From Halosimplex carlsbadense 2-9-1 (GTDB lineage: Archaea; Halobacteriota; Halobacteria; Halobacteriales; Haloarculaceae): a stretch of 47,072 bases of DNA. The stretch spans positions 121,274-168,345 of the forward strand of contig NZ_AOIU01000023.1 in the NCBI RefSeq assembly GCF_000337455.1, in the 5' to 3' direction. This document shows positions 16,983 to 26,005 of the stretch, one piece after another (positions within the stretch are counted from its first letter, which is position 1; every line of letters starts with the position of its first letter). A program made the position numbers and the translations under genes. Under the pieces are notes generated by a model. It had not been told where the DNA came from. It saw only the letters and a program-made list of their open reading frames with translations, and ran no database searches.

Positions 16983-17462
16983 GTGGACCGAACCGCCGTG
17001 GGGACGGTCACGGTCGCGCTCGTCGCCGTCGGAGCCGTCCTCGGAGCGCTGTCGGTGGTGAGCGGCGCCGTCGGACCGTGTAGCGACGACCTGGCGTTCC
17101 AGGGGCCGACGACCGGGGTCGAAGTCACGGCCGACACGGACGAACGCGCCGTCGAAGTCACACACGTGGAGGGTGACATCCTGACCGAGGAGCGGACGCT
17201 GTCGGTCACCGCCGTCGTGTCCGCCAGCGAAACGGGGGCGACGAGCGAGTACGTCGCCGTGAACGCGAGCGAGGGGCTCCCGTTCGAACCGGCGGAATCG
17301 GCGAGGATCGAGAACGTGACGGTCGGCGGGCGGCCGCTGTCGGGCGGTGACGAGGTACGGGTCGTCTGGCGGGGATACGAGCGTCCACTCCCCGACTACT
17401 GTTTCGGGAGTCGCGGGAACGCGACCGCGCGGGTGACGGTGGCCCGCTGGACGGTCGGCTGA
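16983..17462 (+). CDS. Secreted or membrane-anchored protein resembling type IV pilin domain proteins
   Basis: The predicted 159-residue protein, from the GTG at 16983, begins with a short charged start (VDRTAVG) and one long hydrophobic helix (residues about 7-30). An extracellular, beta-rich region with acidic composition follows. The segment [23 protein letters not shown] resembles the HxGGDxl region of haloarchaeal type IV pilin-like proteins (DUF1628 type), but the N-terminal prepilin cleavage motif is not visible. Two cysteines (PCSDD and DYCFG) could form a disulfide. An alternative in-frame TTG start exists at 16956. It begins about 100 bases past the tRNA repeat. It may be a diverged pilin-like protein; this is inference. 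Confidence 0.55.
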   Translation: MDRTAVGTVTVALVAVGAVLGALSVVSGAVGPCSDDLAFQGPTTGVEVTADTDERAVEVTHVEGDILTEERTLSVTAVVSASETGATSEYVAVNASEGLPFEPAESARIENVTVGGRPLSGGDEVRVVWRGYERPLPDYCFGSRGNATARVTVARWTVG

Positions 17463-17537
17463 ACGCCGCGGGCGGGAGCGACCGCCGCCGAGCCGCGACA
17501 CAACGGTCTTTTGCCGACGAACGCCCTACCGGCGGGT

Positions 17538-18053
17538 ATGACCGATGCCATGCCGACCGAGGCGCGCGACGCGTTCGAAGCACACGAGGCGTTCGCGCCC
17601 GCCGACGGCGGCTACCGGCTGACGACGACCGTCTTCGACACCGAGGTGACGGCGAGCGAGCGCGACGACTACGCGACGGACTTCCGGGTGCGCGTCGAGG
17701 TGCCGACGCTCCGGAGCGCGGCCGAGGACGGCGAGGTCGGCGAGGCCGTCCAGTCGGGGTGGCTCGACACCCTGGAACGGCGGCTCGAAGACGCGCCGAT
17801 GGCCACGCGGGCGTCGGTCGACCTCGACGGGTTCGACGTGACGACCGCCGGCGGCACCGTCGTCGTCACCTACGAGTTCGCCTTCGGCGACGCCGACCGC
17901 GCGGTCGCGGTCGCGAAGACGTTCGTCGAGTACGTCGAGGGGACCTACGTGGAGGGCGTCGTCCCCGGCTACGACTACGGCGAACCGGTGACCGACCTGC
18001 TCTCGGCCGCGGCGACCGACGAGGACGGCGAGCGCGGCGGCACCCCGCTGTGA
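17538..18053 (+). CDS. Conserved haloarchaeal protein (DUF5813-like)
   Basis: This 171-residue soluble protein is very acidic, has no cysteines and no signal peptide. The N-terminus is MTDAMPTEARDAFEAHEAF, followed by a beta-rich region (YRLTTTVFDTEV, FRVRVEVPTL, VVVTYEFAFGD) and a C-terminal helix VAKTFVEYVEGTY. The pattern fits a small haloarchaeal family of unknown function. The ATG at 17538 follows cggcgggt and was preferred to earlier in-frame starts because the conserved pattern begins here. It faces the cheF gene tail to tail across 18 bases. Confidence 0.72.
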   Translation: MTDAMPTEARDAFEAHEAFAPADGGYRLTTTVFDTEVTASERDDYATDFRVRVEVPTLRSAAEDGEVGEAVQSGWLDTLERRLEDAPMATRASVDLDGFDVTTAGGTVVVTYEFAFGDADRAVAVAKTFVEYVEGTYVEGVVPGYDYGEPVTDLLSAAATDEDGERGGTPL

Positions 18054-18071
18054 GACGGAACGACGGCTCCG

Positions 18072-18935
18072 CTACTGGTCGCTGATCACGTCGCTGGCGA
18101 TGTTGCGTCCGCGGGCCTTCAGGCGCACGTCGCGGCGGACGCGCTTCTCGCGGAGAATTCCCTCCTCGACGAGTCGGTCGAAGACCGCCTCGACCTCGTC
18201 GACCTCCAGCCCGACGAACTCCGGAATCTCGAACGGTGAGACGCCCGAGTACAGCGCCATCAGGACCTCCATCTCCGTCTGGTTTAGGTCGGCGTCGGTG
18301 GCGTTCTGGAGTTCCCCCTGGCGGACGAGCGATTCGAGGATGGAGACGTGACGCGATGTCCCGGAGACGTACGTCTGGACGCTGGTTCCTTCGTCGTCGG
18401 TGTGTTCGACCTCCAGGACGCGCCGTTCGTCGCCTCGGACCGTCCCGTCTCTGGCGTCGACAGTTCCTACGTCGACGAGTTCGATCTCGACGAACTGGCC
18501 GCTGGCGACGCCCAGCCCGACCACGTCGGACTCGATGTTGATCCGTCCCTTCTCCCAGCCGGTGTCCCGGACGACGCCGCCCTCCACCGCGGGGTGTTTG
18601 ACGAGGACGACCTCGCCGTCGAGCAGGGCGGTGTAGAGGTGCTCCTCGAAGGCGTCGGCGTCGGCGGGCGCGACTAGGAACACGTCGGACCCAGTCTGGA
18701 CGGAGAAATAGCCCGAGACGGCCGTCATCGCCTGGTTGGCGTTCTTGCGGTTCTTGACGGTGCTGACCTTCGCCAGCGCGATCTGTCGTTTGCCCTCGTT
18801 GCTGGCGAGGACGAGCCGCTTGTTCGACAGGAGGATGCGTCCGCTCAACCACTCCAGGTCGTTGACCTTCCGGCCGCTCTTGACCACCTGGACGAACCGA
18901 CCCTGGGTGTCCGCCAGCGCGCGCTCGTCGCTCAC
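18072..18935 (-). CDS. cheF: Archaeal chemotaxis adaptor CheF
   Basis: The 287-residue protein matches CheF (DUF439) along its length. An N-terminal part contains FVQVVKSGRKVNDLEWLSGRILLSNKRLVLA. A central beta region follows, then a C-terminal winged-helix-like stretch (MEVLMALYSGVSPFEIPEFVGLEVDEVEAVFDRLVEEGIL). CheF is specific to archaea and couples phosphorylated CheY to the archaellum motor; in Halobacterium salinarum it was shown to interact with CheY, CheD and a HEAT-repeat protein. It is the last gene of the leftward che operon, 85 bases after the HEAT gene. It acts in the cytoplasm at the motor base. Confidence 0.93.
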   Translation of the reverse strand: MSDERALADTQGRFVQVVKSGRKVNDLEWLSGRILLSNKRLVLASNEGKRQIALAKVSTVKNRKNANQAMTAVSGYFSVQTGSDVFLVAPADADAFEEHLYTALLDGEVVLVKHPAVEGGVVRDTGWEKGRINIESDVVGLGVASGQFVEIELVDVGTVDARDGTVRGDERRVLEVEHTDDEGTSVQTYVSGTSRHVSILESLVRQGELQNATDADLNQTEMEVLMALYSGVSPFEIPEFVGLEVDEVEAVFDRLVEEGILREKRVRRDVRLKARGRNIASDVISDQ

Positions 18936-19020
18936 GGGCGGTCACCTCCCGGCGACGGCAGCGGGCGGCGCCCGTCCGCTCCGGCCGTTCGCCCGGCGCC
19001 GGTCCGCGGGCCCGCCCCGG

Positions 19021-20247
19021 TCATCCCCGACCACCGAGCTTCGAGATGGCCGAGAAGGCTCGTTTCCGGATCTTCTCGGACTCGGTTTCGTCCAGCAAGG
19101 CGTCGATGCGCTGGCGGGCGCGCTCGCCGCCGACCTTGCCGAGGGTGAACACGGCCTGGGCGCGCGCGTCGGTCGGGGCGTCCGTGTCGTCGACGAGGGC
19201 GAGCAGGCGGTCCTCGACGGCGTCGCCGCCGAGTTCGGCGAGACTGGTCGCCGCGAACTGCCCCGTCATCTGGTCGTCGGCCGACAGCGCGTCGACGAGC
19301 GCGTCGACGACACGGTCGCGCTCCTCGGCCTCGGTGACGCGGCCCAGTAGCCACGCGGTGTTGCGCTGTTGGGCCGCCTGCTGGCTCTCCTCCAGTATCT
19401 CCACGAGGGGGACGACGACGTTGCGGTCGTCGGTCTCGCTCAGCTGCTCGACGACGGTCTCGCGGATCTCGTGGCTCTGCTGGGTGGGCACGTTCGCGAG
19501 CAGTTCGACAAGCGAGTAGACGGCCGTCCGGCGCACCGTCGGGGAGTCGTCGGCCAGCGAGGCGACCAGATACTCGACGGGCTGGGCGTTCGGGAAGTTG
19601 CCGAACGCGCCGACGGCCACCCGTCGCACTCGCTCGTCGCCGTCCTCGTAGAGGGGGAGCAGCGCCGACAGCGCCTGTCGGTTGCCGATCGACCCCAGCG
19701 CTTCGGCGGCCTCGCGACGGACCTTCGGGTTCGCGTCCGTCAGCAGCCCTTCCAGCCCGCCCGTCGCTCGCGAGTCGGCGATCTGCCCGCAGGCGCGGGC
19801 GGCGCGGGCCCGCACTCTGGGATCGGGGTCGTCGAATCGCTCGGCGAGTTTCGGGACGGCGTCGGTCTCTTCGAGGGCGCCCAGGCCGTTGGCGGCGGCC
19901 ATCCGGAGTTCCGGCACGCCGGCGTCCAGCGCCTTCGCGAACGCCTGGGCCTTCATCCAGTCGGCCCCTTCGCCCATGTCGACACCCGCCATCTCGGCGA
20001 TGAGTTGCTCGATGGCGTCGCCGCCCAGCTGGTCGAGCGAGTCGACTGCGGCGGCGGTCACCGCGGCGCTGTCGTCGTCGCTCGCGACGCTCACGAGGGC
20101 GGTTATCACGTCCGCGCGGTCGTCGTGTTCGTCGAAGTTGCCGAGCAGTTCGGCGGCGCGGGCGCGCAGCTCCGGCTTGTCGCTGCGACGCATCACGCCG
20201 ATCAGTTCCTGTACGTCGCCGTCGCGTTCGAGCTGGTAGAGTGACAT
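19021..20247 (-). CDS. HEAT/PBS-repeat protein of the chemotaxis cluster
   Basis: The 408-residue all-helical protein is built of roughly twelve HEAT-like (PBS lyase type) repeats of about 30 residues, with recurring motifs such as PRVRARAARACGQIA, PKVRREAAEALGSIG and ERVRRVAVGAFGNF. Such scaffolds bind other proteins. A HEAT-repeat protein next to cheF in Halobacterium salinarum was found to interact with Che proteins, so a bridge between CheY/CheF and the motor or adaptation proteins is likely. The ATG at 20247 overlaps the cheR stop codon by one base (TGATG), which couples translation. The longer upstream frame is a shadow of cheR. Confidence 0.9.
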   Translation of the reverse strand: MSLYQLERDGDVQELIGVMRRSDKPELRARAAELLGNFDEHDDRADVITALVSVASDDDSAAVTAAAVDSLDQLGGDAIEQLIAEMAGVDMGEGADWMKAQAFAKALDAGVPELRMAAANGLGALEETDAVPKLAERFDDPDPRVRARAARACGQIADSRATGGLEGLLTDANPKVRREAAEALGSIGNRQALSALLPLYEDGDERVRRVAVGAFGNFPNAQPVEYLVASLADDSPTVRRTAVYSLVELLANVPTQQSHEIRETVVEQLSETDDRNVVVPLVEILEESQQAAQQRNTAWLLGRVTEAEERDRVVDALVDALSADDQMTGQFAATSLAELGGDAVEDRLLALVDDTDAPTDARAQAVFTLGKVGGERARQRIDALLDETESEKIRKRAFSAISKLGGRG

Positions 20248-21056
20248 CAGGCGCGTCTGTAGATGCGGTGTCTCTTCTCGACCGGGTCGTAGCGGTCGCG
20301 AAACTCCGTGGGCAGGGTCTCGGTCATGCCGATCATCAGGTAGCCCGCCTCGGTCAGCGACCCGGTGATCGTCTCGAAGATGGGGACCTTGTAGTCGGCG
20401 TCGATGTATATGAGGAGGTTCCGACAGCACACGAGGTCGAAGTCCCGTTTCTCCGGCCCGCGGATGAGGTCGTGGCGCTCGAAGTCGACGAGGTCGGACA
20501 CGCGGTCGGTGACGGTGAACACGTCGCCTTCGCGGTCGACGTACGGTTCGGTGGCCGAGAGCGGTTCGAGCTCCGCCTCGATGTCCGTCGTCTGAGAGGT
20601 CTCGTAGCGACCGGCGCGGGCCGTCCGGAGGATGTCGCGGTTGATGTCGGTGCCGAGGATCTCGACGCGGCGGGCGTCGATCTCGTCGTCGTCGAGCGCG
20701 AGCATGGCGATCGAGTACGGCTCGCGGCCGTCCGCGCAGGGGGCGCTCCAGACCGAGACGCGCCGCTGTTCGGCGGTCAGCTCCCGGAGGACGCCCCGCA
20801 GCGACTCCCAGGCCTCGGGGTTGCGGAAGAAGCCGGTGACGTTGATCGACAGCGAGTCGAGCAGCGCCTCGCGCTCGTCCGCCTGGGCTTCGAGCCGTCG
20901 CTGGTAGGCCCGGTAGTCGTCCGTGTCGGTGCGGCGCATCCGGGCGTTGATCCGTCGGTCGAGGTAGGCGTCGTTGTAGAAGCCCGACTCGAAGTCCAGC
21001 TCGCGTTCGATGTAGCTCAGCAGTTCGTCGAACTCGGGGCCGCGTTCCTGTCTCAT
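20247..21056 (-). CDS. cheR: Chemoreceptor methyltransferase CheR
   Basis: This 269-residue SAM-dependent methyltransferase adds methyl groups to receptor glutamates during adaptation. The N-terminal helical domain ends with SINVTGFFRNPEAWE (about 70-84). The SAM-binding core has VWSAPCADGREPYSIAMLA (102-120), corresponding to the WSAGCSTGEEPYS motif of the family with minor changes. A later motif, DLVCCRNLLIYID, is the catalytic-domain signature usually read as CRNVLIYF. It is cytoplasmic, downstream of cheA by 124 bases and overlaps the HEAT gene. The start at 21056 gives the normal family length. Confidence 0.95.
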   Translation of the reverse strand: MRQERGPEFDELLSYIERELDFESGFYNDAYLDRRINARMRRTDTDDYRAYQRRLEAQADEREALLDSLSINVTGFFRNPEAWESLRGVLRELTAEQRRVSVWSAPCADGREPYSIAMLALDDDEIDARRVEILGTDINRDILRTARAGRYETSQTTDIEAELEPLSATEPYVDREGDVFTVTDRVSDLVDFERHDLIRGPEKRDFDLVCCRNLLIYIDADYKVPIFETITGSLTEAGYLMIGMTETLPTEFRDRYDPVEKRHRIYRRA

Positions 21057-21180
21057 CGTCCTCTCCCGTCCCCGCCAGTCGGTCGTCTCTCGCGGTCGGT
21101 CGGCCCCAGCGCACTCGCGCGCGCCCTTCGGGCGTCCCCCGTGCGTTCGGTCACGTCGGCCGGTTCTCGCCCCAGTGCCA

Positions 21181-23364
21181 TCAAAGCGTCACCACGTCGA
21201 GGATGTGGACGATGTTCCCGTCGCCGAGGACGGCGGTCCCGCTGAGGCCGGGCGTCCCGCTGAGGATCCCCTCCAGCGGCTTGACGACGACCTCCTCCTG
21301 GCTGTTCACCTGGTCGCAACGCAGCGCCACCTGGCGCTCGGACTCGCGGATCCGGACGAGCATCCCCTCGTCGCCGCCGGCGCCGGCCGCGTCTACGGCG
21401 CCCGTCGCGCCGTCGCTGCCTGCACTCGCGACCGCGCCAGCGGCGTCGCCGTCCGCCGGTTCGCCGCCGTCGGTGGCGGCCGTCTCGGCCCCCTCGGCGT
21501 CGGCGGCGGCGTGCGTGCCGGGCACGTCGAAGCGCTCGGCGAGGTCGACGACGGGGTAGATGTCGTCGTTGTGTTTGATCACGTCGTTGCCGTTGATCTG
21601 CTTGACGGCGGAGGTACGGGTGATCTCGTCCACGTTCTTCAGCGGGACGCCGTACTCCTCGTCGCCGACCTCGACGAACAGCACCTTGACGATGGCCATC
21701 GTCACCGGGAGGCGCAAGGAGACGGTCGTCCCCTCACCGGGCTCCGAGTCGACGCTGACCGAGCCGTCGAGCTGGGTGACGGTGTCGTGGACCACGTCCA
21801 TGCCGACGCCGCGGCCGCTGGTGTCGGTCACCTCGTCGGCCGTCGAGAAGCCGGGGTGGAAGACCAGGTCATAGATCGCCGAGTCGCTCATGGCCTCGAT
21901 CTCGTCGGACGAGCGCACGCCCTTCTCGATGGCCTTGCGCTCGATGCCCTCGACGTCGAGGCCGGCGCCGTCGTCTTCGACCTCGATGATGACGTGGTCC
22001 CGCTCGCGGGAGGCGCGCAGTTCGACCTGTCCGGTCGGGTCCTTCCCGGCCGCCTCGCGCTCGGCGGGCGCCTCGATCCCGTGGTCGAGCGCGTTGCGTA
22101 TGATGTGCATCAGCGGGTCCGAGATCTCGGTGAGGATCGTCCTGTCGAGCTCGATGTCCTCGCCCTCGATGGTGAACTCCACGTCCTTGTCGAGCTCGCG
22201 CGAGAGGTCCCGGACCATCCGCGGGAACTTGCCGACGACCTTCTTCAGCGGGATGAGCCGCATGTCCATCACCGTGTTCTGGAGGTTGGCCGTGATCTTG
22301 TCCAGTTCGTTCAAATTCTCCGAGGCGCCCGCGAGGTCGTCGGTCTCGACGGCCCGGCGGAGCTTGATGCGGCTGGTCACCAGCTGCTCGACCAGTCCGT
22401 GCAGATCGTCCAGCTGGTCGACGTCGACGCGCACGGATTTGATCTCGTCGACGTGTGCGCCGTCGTCGTCGCCTGCGGCCGCCGGCGTGGCGTCGCCGGC
22501 GGGGTCCGGTCCCCCGCCGTCACCGGCCCCGTCCGCGTCGCCCGCGTCGCTCTCGTCTGCGCCGCCATCGTCTGCGCCGGCCAGCGCGTCGGTCACGTCG
22601 ACCACGTCGGCGTCTTCGACGGCGCCGATGGCGTCGAGTTCCGCCGCGGCGGCGTCGGCGTCGGGCGCGTCGAGCGCGAGCGCGAAGGTGTCCTCGAACT
22701 CGCCGCTCTCGACGGCTTCGCGGCCGGGGTCGGCGTCGAGCAGGTCGAAGGTGGCCGTGATCCGGTCCAGCGCGAGCATCGCGTCGACGCCGAGCATGTC
22801 GCCCTCGCCGACCGACACGTCCGCGCGGACGACGCGCCCCTCGGCGTCGTCGGCCGACACGTCGAAGTTCTCGACAGGTGGGGCGTCGTCCCCGTCCGCG
22901 GCGGCGCCGTCGTCCCCGTCCACGGCGCTGTCGGAACTCCCGAGAGCGGCCGGGTCGGGCGCCCCGCCGGACTCGGAGTCGAAGTCGCTCTCCTCGAGGA
23001 CGGCCCGGAGCTGCGCGACCGTCTCGGCGGTGTCGGTGGTCGATTCGCCCTCGGACTCGATCTCCCGGACGATGACCTCGATCGTGTCCACGCCGGCGAA
23101 GATCAGGTCCATCCGTTCGGGGGTGACCGCCATCTCGTCCTGGCGCATCGCGTCGAGTAGGTCCTCGATCGCGTGTGCCAGGTCGCTGGCGTCCTCGAAT
23201 CCCATCGCGCCGAAGTTACCCTTCAGCGTGTGGGCCGTCCGGAAGATCTGGTCCATCGCGGCCTGGTCGTCCGGGTCGGCCTCCAGGTCCAGCAACGAGT
23301 TGTTCAGGTCGGTGATCGCTTCCTCACTCTCGCGGATAAACGCGTCAAGATACTGATCGTCCAT
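21181..23364 (-). CDS. cheA: Chemotaxis histidine kinase CheA
   Basis: The 727-residue kinase has the full domain order. P1/HPt is at residues 1-105, with phosphorylated H45 in FRTAHTLKGNFG. A P2-like CheY-binding domain is at about 175-262. Dimerisation helices P3 are at about 303-375 (after an Ala/Gly/Asp linker). P4 ATPase is at 376-555, with N box IIRNALDHGIE, G1 VEDDGAGLD and G2 GRGVGMDVV. P5/CheW-like is at 556-727. P5 is interrupted by a low-complexity Ala/Gly/Asp insert at residues 615-666. The enzyme receives signals through CheW from receptors and phosphorylates CheY and CheB. It starts directly after the cheB stop (TAA then ATG), so the two are coupled. Confidence 0.96.
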   Translation of the reverse strand: MDDQYLDAFIRESEEAITDLNNSLLDLEADPDDQAAMDQIFRTAHTLKGNFGAMGFEDASDLAHAIEDLLDAMRQDEMAVTPERMDLIFAGVDTIEVIVREIESEGESTTDTAETVAQLRAVLEESDFDSESGGAPDPAALGSSDSAVDGDDGAAADGDDAPPVENFDVSADDAEGRVVRADVSVGEGDMLGVDAMLALDRITATFDLLDADPGREAVESGEFEDTFALALDAPDADAAAAELDAIGAVEDADVVDVTDALAGADDGGADESDAGDADGAGDGGGPDPAGDATPAAAGDDDGAHVDEIKSVRVDVDQLDDLHGLVEQLVTSRIKLRRAVETDDLAGASENLNELDKITANLQNTVMDMRLIPLKKVVGKFPRMVRDLSRELDKDVEFTIEGEDIELDRTILTEISDPLMHIIRNALDHGIEAPAEREAAGKDPTGQVELRASRERDHVIIEVEDDGAGLDVEGIERKAIEKGVRSSDEIEAMSDSAIYDLVFHPGFSTADEVTDTSGRGVGMDVVHDTVTQLDGSVSVDSEPGEGTTVSLRLPVTMAIVKVLFVEVGDEEYGVPLKNVDEITRTSAVKQINGNDVIKHNDDIYPVVDLAERFDVPGTHAAADAEGAETAATDGGEPADGDAAGAVASAGSDGATGAVDAAGAGGDEGMLVRIRESERQVALRCDQVNSQEEVVVKPLEGILSGTPGLSGTAVLGDGNIVHILDVVTL

Positions 23365-24486
23365 TTAGGTCACCTCGAATGCGTCGAGTATCGCCGCCGC
23401 AACGTCGTTGACCGGCGCCACGCCGTCGACGCAGCCGGTCTCGATGGCTCGCTTGGGCATCCCGAAGACCGCCGACGTGGCCTCGTCCTGTGCGACCGTG
23501 TAGCCGCCGGCCTCGTGGATGGCGCGTACGCCGCGTGCGCCGTCCTCGCCCATCCCGGTCAGGATGACGCCTGCCAGGGGGTCCGTGACCCGCTCGGCGG
23601 CCGTCTCCATCGTCACGTCGACCGCGGGCCTGACGTTGTTGACCGGGGGGTCCTGCGTGAGCCCCACCCGCAGGCGACCGCGCCGGTAGCCCGTCACTTC
23701 CATGTGGTAGTCGCCCGCGGCGATGAGCGCCTCGCCGCCGCCGATCCGGTCGCCGTCTTCCGCCTCGCGAACGCTGTACTCACTGCGAGCGTCCAGTCGC
23801 TCTGCGAAGCGGTCGGTGAACCCGCTGGGCATGTGCTGGACGACCAGCACTCGCAGGTCCGCCGCCAGCGGCAGGTCCGAGAGGACCTGTTCGACGACGG
23901 TCGGGCCGCCGGTTGAGGAGCCGATGACGACCGTCGGGTCGTCGACGTACTCCGTCGCCGCGGCTCCTCCGGCCGGGTCGGTCGTCTCCGCGCCGGTCGT
24001 CTCGCTCGTCCCGACGCCGCCGAGGTCGACCCCGGACCCGGCGGTCCGCGCCGAGGCCACGTCCGAGGAGTCGGTCGGGTCGACGGCCGCGACCGACTCG
24101 ACGATGTCGACGAGCTGGTCCTGCATGCGGGACATCTCCATCGACACCTCGCCGCCGGGCTTGCGGAAGAAGTCGACGGCGCCCTTCTCCAGGGCCTGGA
24201 AGGTCACGTCGGCGTTCTCGTCGGTGTGGGCGGACAGCATCAGGATCGGGGTCGGCCGGGTCGACATGATCCGGTCGGTCGCCTCGATACCGTTCATCTT
24301 CGGCATCTCGACGTCCATGGTCACCACGTCGGGGTCGGTCTCGGCGACCGCGTCGACGGCTTCCTGGCCGTTCTTGGCCACGGCCACCACGTCGATGCCG
24401 CCCTCCTCCAGGATGTCGGAGATGACGCTCCGCATGAAGTGCGAATCGTCGGCGACGACTGCTCGCGGCGTCGAGCCTATCGCCAT
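23365..24486 (-). CDS. cheB: Chemoreceptor methylesterase/deamidase CheB
   Basis: The 373-residue protein has a receiver domain (1-120) with phospho-acceptor D58 in VTMDVEMPKMNG, a variable acidic linker (about 125-182) and the methylesterase domain. The catalytic triad is visible as S191 in VIGSSTGGPT, H218 in VVQHMPSGF and D315 in GMGEDGARG. Phosphorylated by CheA, it removes receptor methyl groups. The ATG at 24486 (MAIGSTPRAVVADDS) is right for the receiver; the upstream extension to 24681 overlaps cheW and is noncoding. It is the first gene of the leftward che operon and is divergent from cheW. Confidence 0.96.
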   Translation of the reverse strand: MAIGSTPRAVVADDSHFMRSVISDILEEGGIDVVAVAKNGQEAVDAVAETDPDVVTMDVEMPKMNGIEATDRIMSTRPTPILMLSAHTDENADVTFQALEKGAVDFFRKPGGEVSMEMSRMQDQLVDIVESVAAVDPTDSSDVASARTAGSGVDLGGVGTSETTGAETTDPAGGAAATEYVDDPTVVIGSSTGGPTVVEQVLSDLPLAADLRVLVVQHMPSGFTDRFAERLDARSEYSVREAEDGDRIGGGEALIAAGDYHMEVTGYRRGRLRVGLTQDPPVNNVRPAVDVTMETAAERVTDPLAGVILTGMGEDGARGVRAIHEAGGYTVAQDEATSAVFGMPKRAIETGCVDGVAPVNDVAAAILDAFEVT

Positions 24487-24585
24487 ATCGGACCCCCGGT
24501 GACGGCTCGGGCCGCGCCCGAGCGGTGTCGCCGGAACCCAGCCGGAGCCGGCACCATACCTACTCACGTGTGGCGGTAGCGCCGG

Positions 24586-24640
24586 CATAAAGACTCCGCC
24601 CGCGGAATCAGCGTTGATAACCCGGGAGACACGCTTAAGA
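24586..24640. promoter_or_regulatory. Divergent promoters for cheB operon and cheW
   Basis: Two oppositely directed AT-rich boxes lie in the 188-base gap between cheB and cheW. For the leftward operon, tctttatg on the minus strand (24586-24593 in plus coordinates, read as cataaaga) would give a transcript with a leader of about 75 bases. For cheW, gcttaaga (24633-24640) lies about 38 bases before its ATG. Both are reasonable archaeal TATA boxes, seen by eye only. Confidence 0.5.
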
Positions 24641-24674
24641 CGCCGTCGCGGGCCCTTTGAGACAACGGCTACCA

Positions 24675-25124
24675 ATGGCATCAGGCACTCAGAACGCGGC
24701 GCCGACGGCGACGGACGGACAGGTCCTGGAGTTCTCGCTGGGCGAGGAGACCTACTGCGTGAGCATCGACTACGTCACCGAGATCGTCGACACCGGCGAG
24801 GTGACGACCGTTCCCAACTCGCCGCCCCACGTCCGGGGCGTGATGGACTTGCGCGGGCGCACGACATCGATCGTCGACCCGAAGGTCGTCTTCGGCATCG
24901 ACGGCGACGGCGCCGAGCGTCGGATCATCGTCTTCGATCCGGCGATCGTCGACGACCAGGGCGCCGCCGGCTGGCTGGTCGACGAGGTGTACCAGGTCGT
25001 CCACGTCGACGGCTCGGACGTGGACGACTCCCCCTCGCGGGACAAAGACGCCATCCACGGCGTCGTCAAACGGGACGACGGGTTCGTCATCTGGGTCGAC
25101 CCGAAGGCGGTCCACTCGGGCTGA
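24675..25124 (+). CDS. cheW: Chemotaxis adaptor CheW
   Basis: The 149-residue single-domain CheW protein links receptors to CheA. It shows the typical pattern VLEFSLGEETYCVSIDYVTEIVD, then PHVRGVMDLRGRTTSIVDPKVVF, and the final IHGVVKRDDGFVIWVDPKAV. The ATG at 24675 is preferred over the slightly upstream in-frame start at 24657, which adds MRQRLP only. It is divergent from cheB and is followed after 155 bases by the KaiC-like gene. Confidence 0.95.
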   Translation: MASGTQNAAPTATDGQVLEFSLGEETYCVSIDYVTEIVDTGEVTTVPNSPPHVRGVMDLRGRTTSIVDPKVVFGIDGDGAERRIIVFDPAIVDDQGAAGWLVDEVYQVVHVDGSDVDDSPSRDKDAIHGVVKRDDGFVIWVDPKAVHSG

Positions 25125-25279
25125 CGGCTCCACCGCGTCGATGGACCGGTAAGCGGACAGTACCGACGCCGCTGAATCCCCCGCGTGCCCGCGGTCGCGA
25201 AGTGATCGCATGAACAAGACTTTTTACCACAGCCACCGGATGCTCCACCAGCCGAACTCCGCGAGGATCCACGGAAGAC

Positions 25280-26005
25280 ATGATCGAACTAACGAAAACC
25301 GGCATCGACGGGTTGGACGAGATCCTGAACGGTGGTATTGTGAAAAATTCGACTACCCTGGTGAGCGGGAATCCCGGGGCGGGCAAGAGCATCCTCTGTC
25401 TGCAGTTCATCTACAACGGCGTCGAGCAGTTCGACGAGAAGGGCATCTACCTGACCTTCGAGGAAGACGAAGAGGACCTGCGTGAGGCGGCCGAATCGAT
25501 CGGCTTCGACAAATGGGGCGAGTACGTCGACAACGGCGATATCAAAGTCTACGACAAGAAGGTCCTGCTGCGGGAGAACGACTTCTCCTCGTCGCTCGAA
25601 CTCCTGCTGGACGACTTCGAGGACAACGACTACGACCGGGTCGTCCTCGACTCGCTGGCGATGTTCGAGCTCTTTTTCGAGAACGAACAGGAGAAACGGA
25701 CCTACCTGCTGAAGTTCACGGACATCCTCAGCGAGAACGACCTGACGACGCTGATGACCAACGAGCAGGGCGCCGTGTTCCCCGAGACGGAGATCGGGCT
25801 GGAGAACTACCTCACCGACGGGAACATCTACCTGATCCAGACGCCGACCGAGTCCGGCGTCAACCGGTACGTCTGGGTGGCGAAGATGCGCAAGCAGGAC
25901 ATCGAGACCGACATCTTCCCCATGGAGATCTCCCAGGGCGGCATCCGCGTCCATCAGAACGCCAGCGCGTTCTCGATGATGAGCGAAGACGACAACCCGC
26001 TGTAG
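25280..26005 (+). CDS. KaiC/RAD55-like single-domain ATPase
   Basis: The 241-residue RecA-superfamily ATPase begins MIELTKTGIDGLDEILNGGI, the usual KaiC-domain opening. Walker A GNPGAGKS is at 30-37, the acidic pair after strand 3 is in TFEEDEED, and Walker B YDRVVLDS is at 118-125. Haloarchaea carry several such proteins, often near che and arl genes, and ArlH in this window has the same fold. It is probably a cytosolic regulatory or signalling ATPase; substrate and partner are unknown. A TATA-like stretch gactttttac (about 25217-25226) lies upstream. The winged-helix gene follows at 168 bases on the same strand. Confidence 0.85.
   Translation: MIELTKTGIDGLDEILNGGIVKNSTTLVSGNPGAGKSILCLQFIYNGVEQFDEKGIYLTFEEDEEDLREAAESIGFDKWGEYVDNGDIKVYDKKVLLRENDFSSSLELLLDDFEDNDYDRVVLDSLAMFELFFENEQEKRTYLLKFTDILSENDLTTLMTNEQGAVFPETEIGLENYLTDGNIYLIQTPTESGVNRYVWVAKMRKQDIETDIFPMEISQGGIRVHQNASAFSMMSEDDNPL

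Noticed and set aside
25280..26005. Circadian clock KaiC
   Set aside because: It has one ATPase domain, lacks the second KaiC domain and its phosphorylation sites, and no KaiA/KaiB genes are present; single-domain KaiC-like proteins are widespread in archaea.
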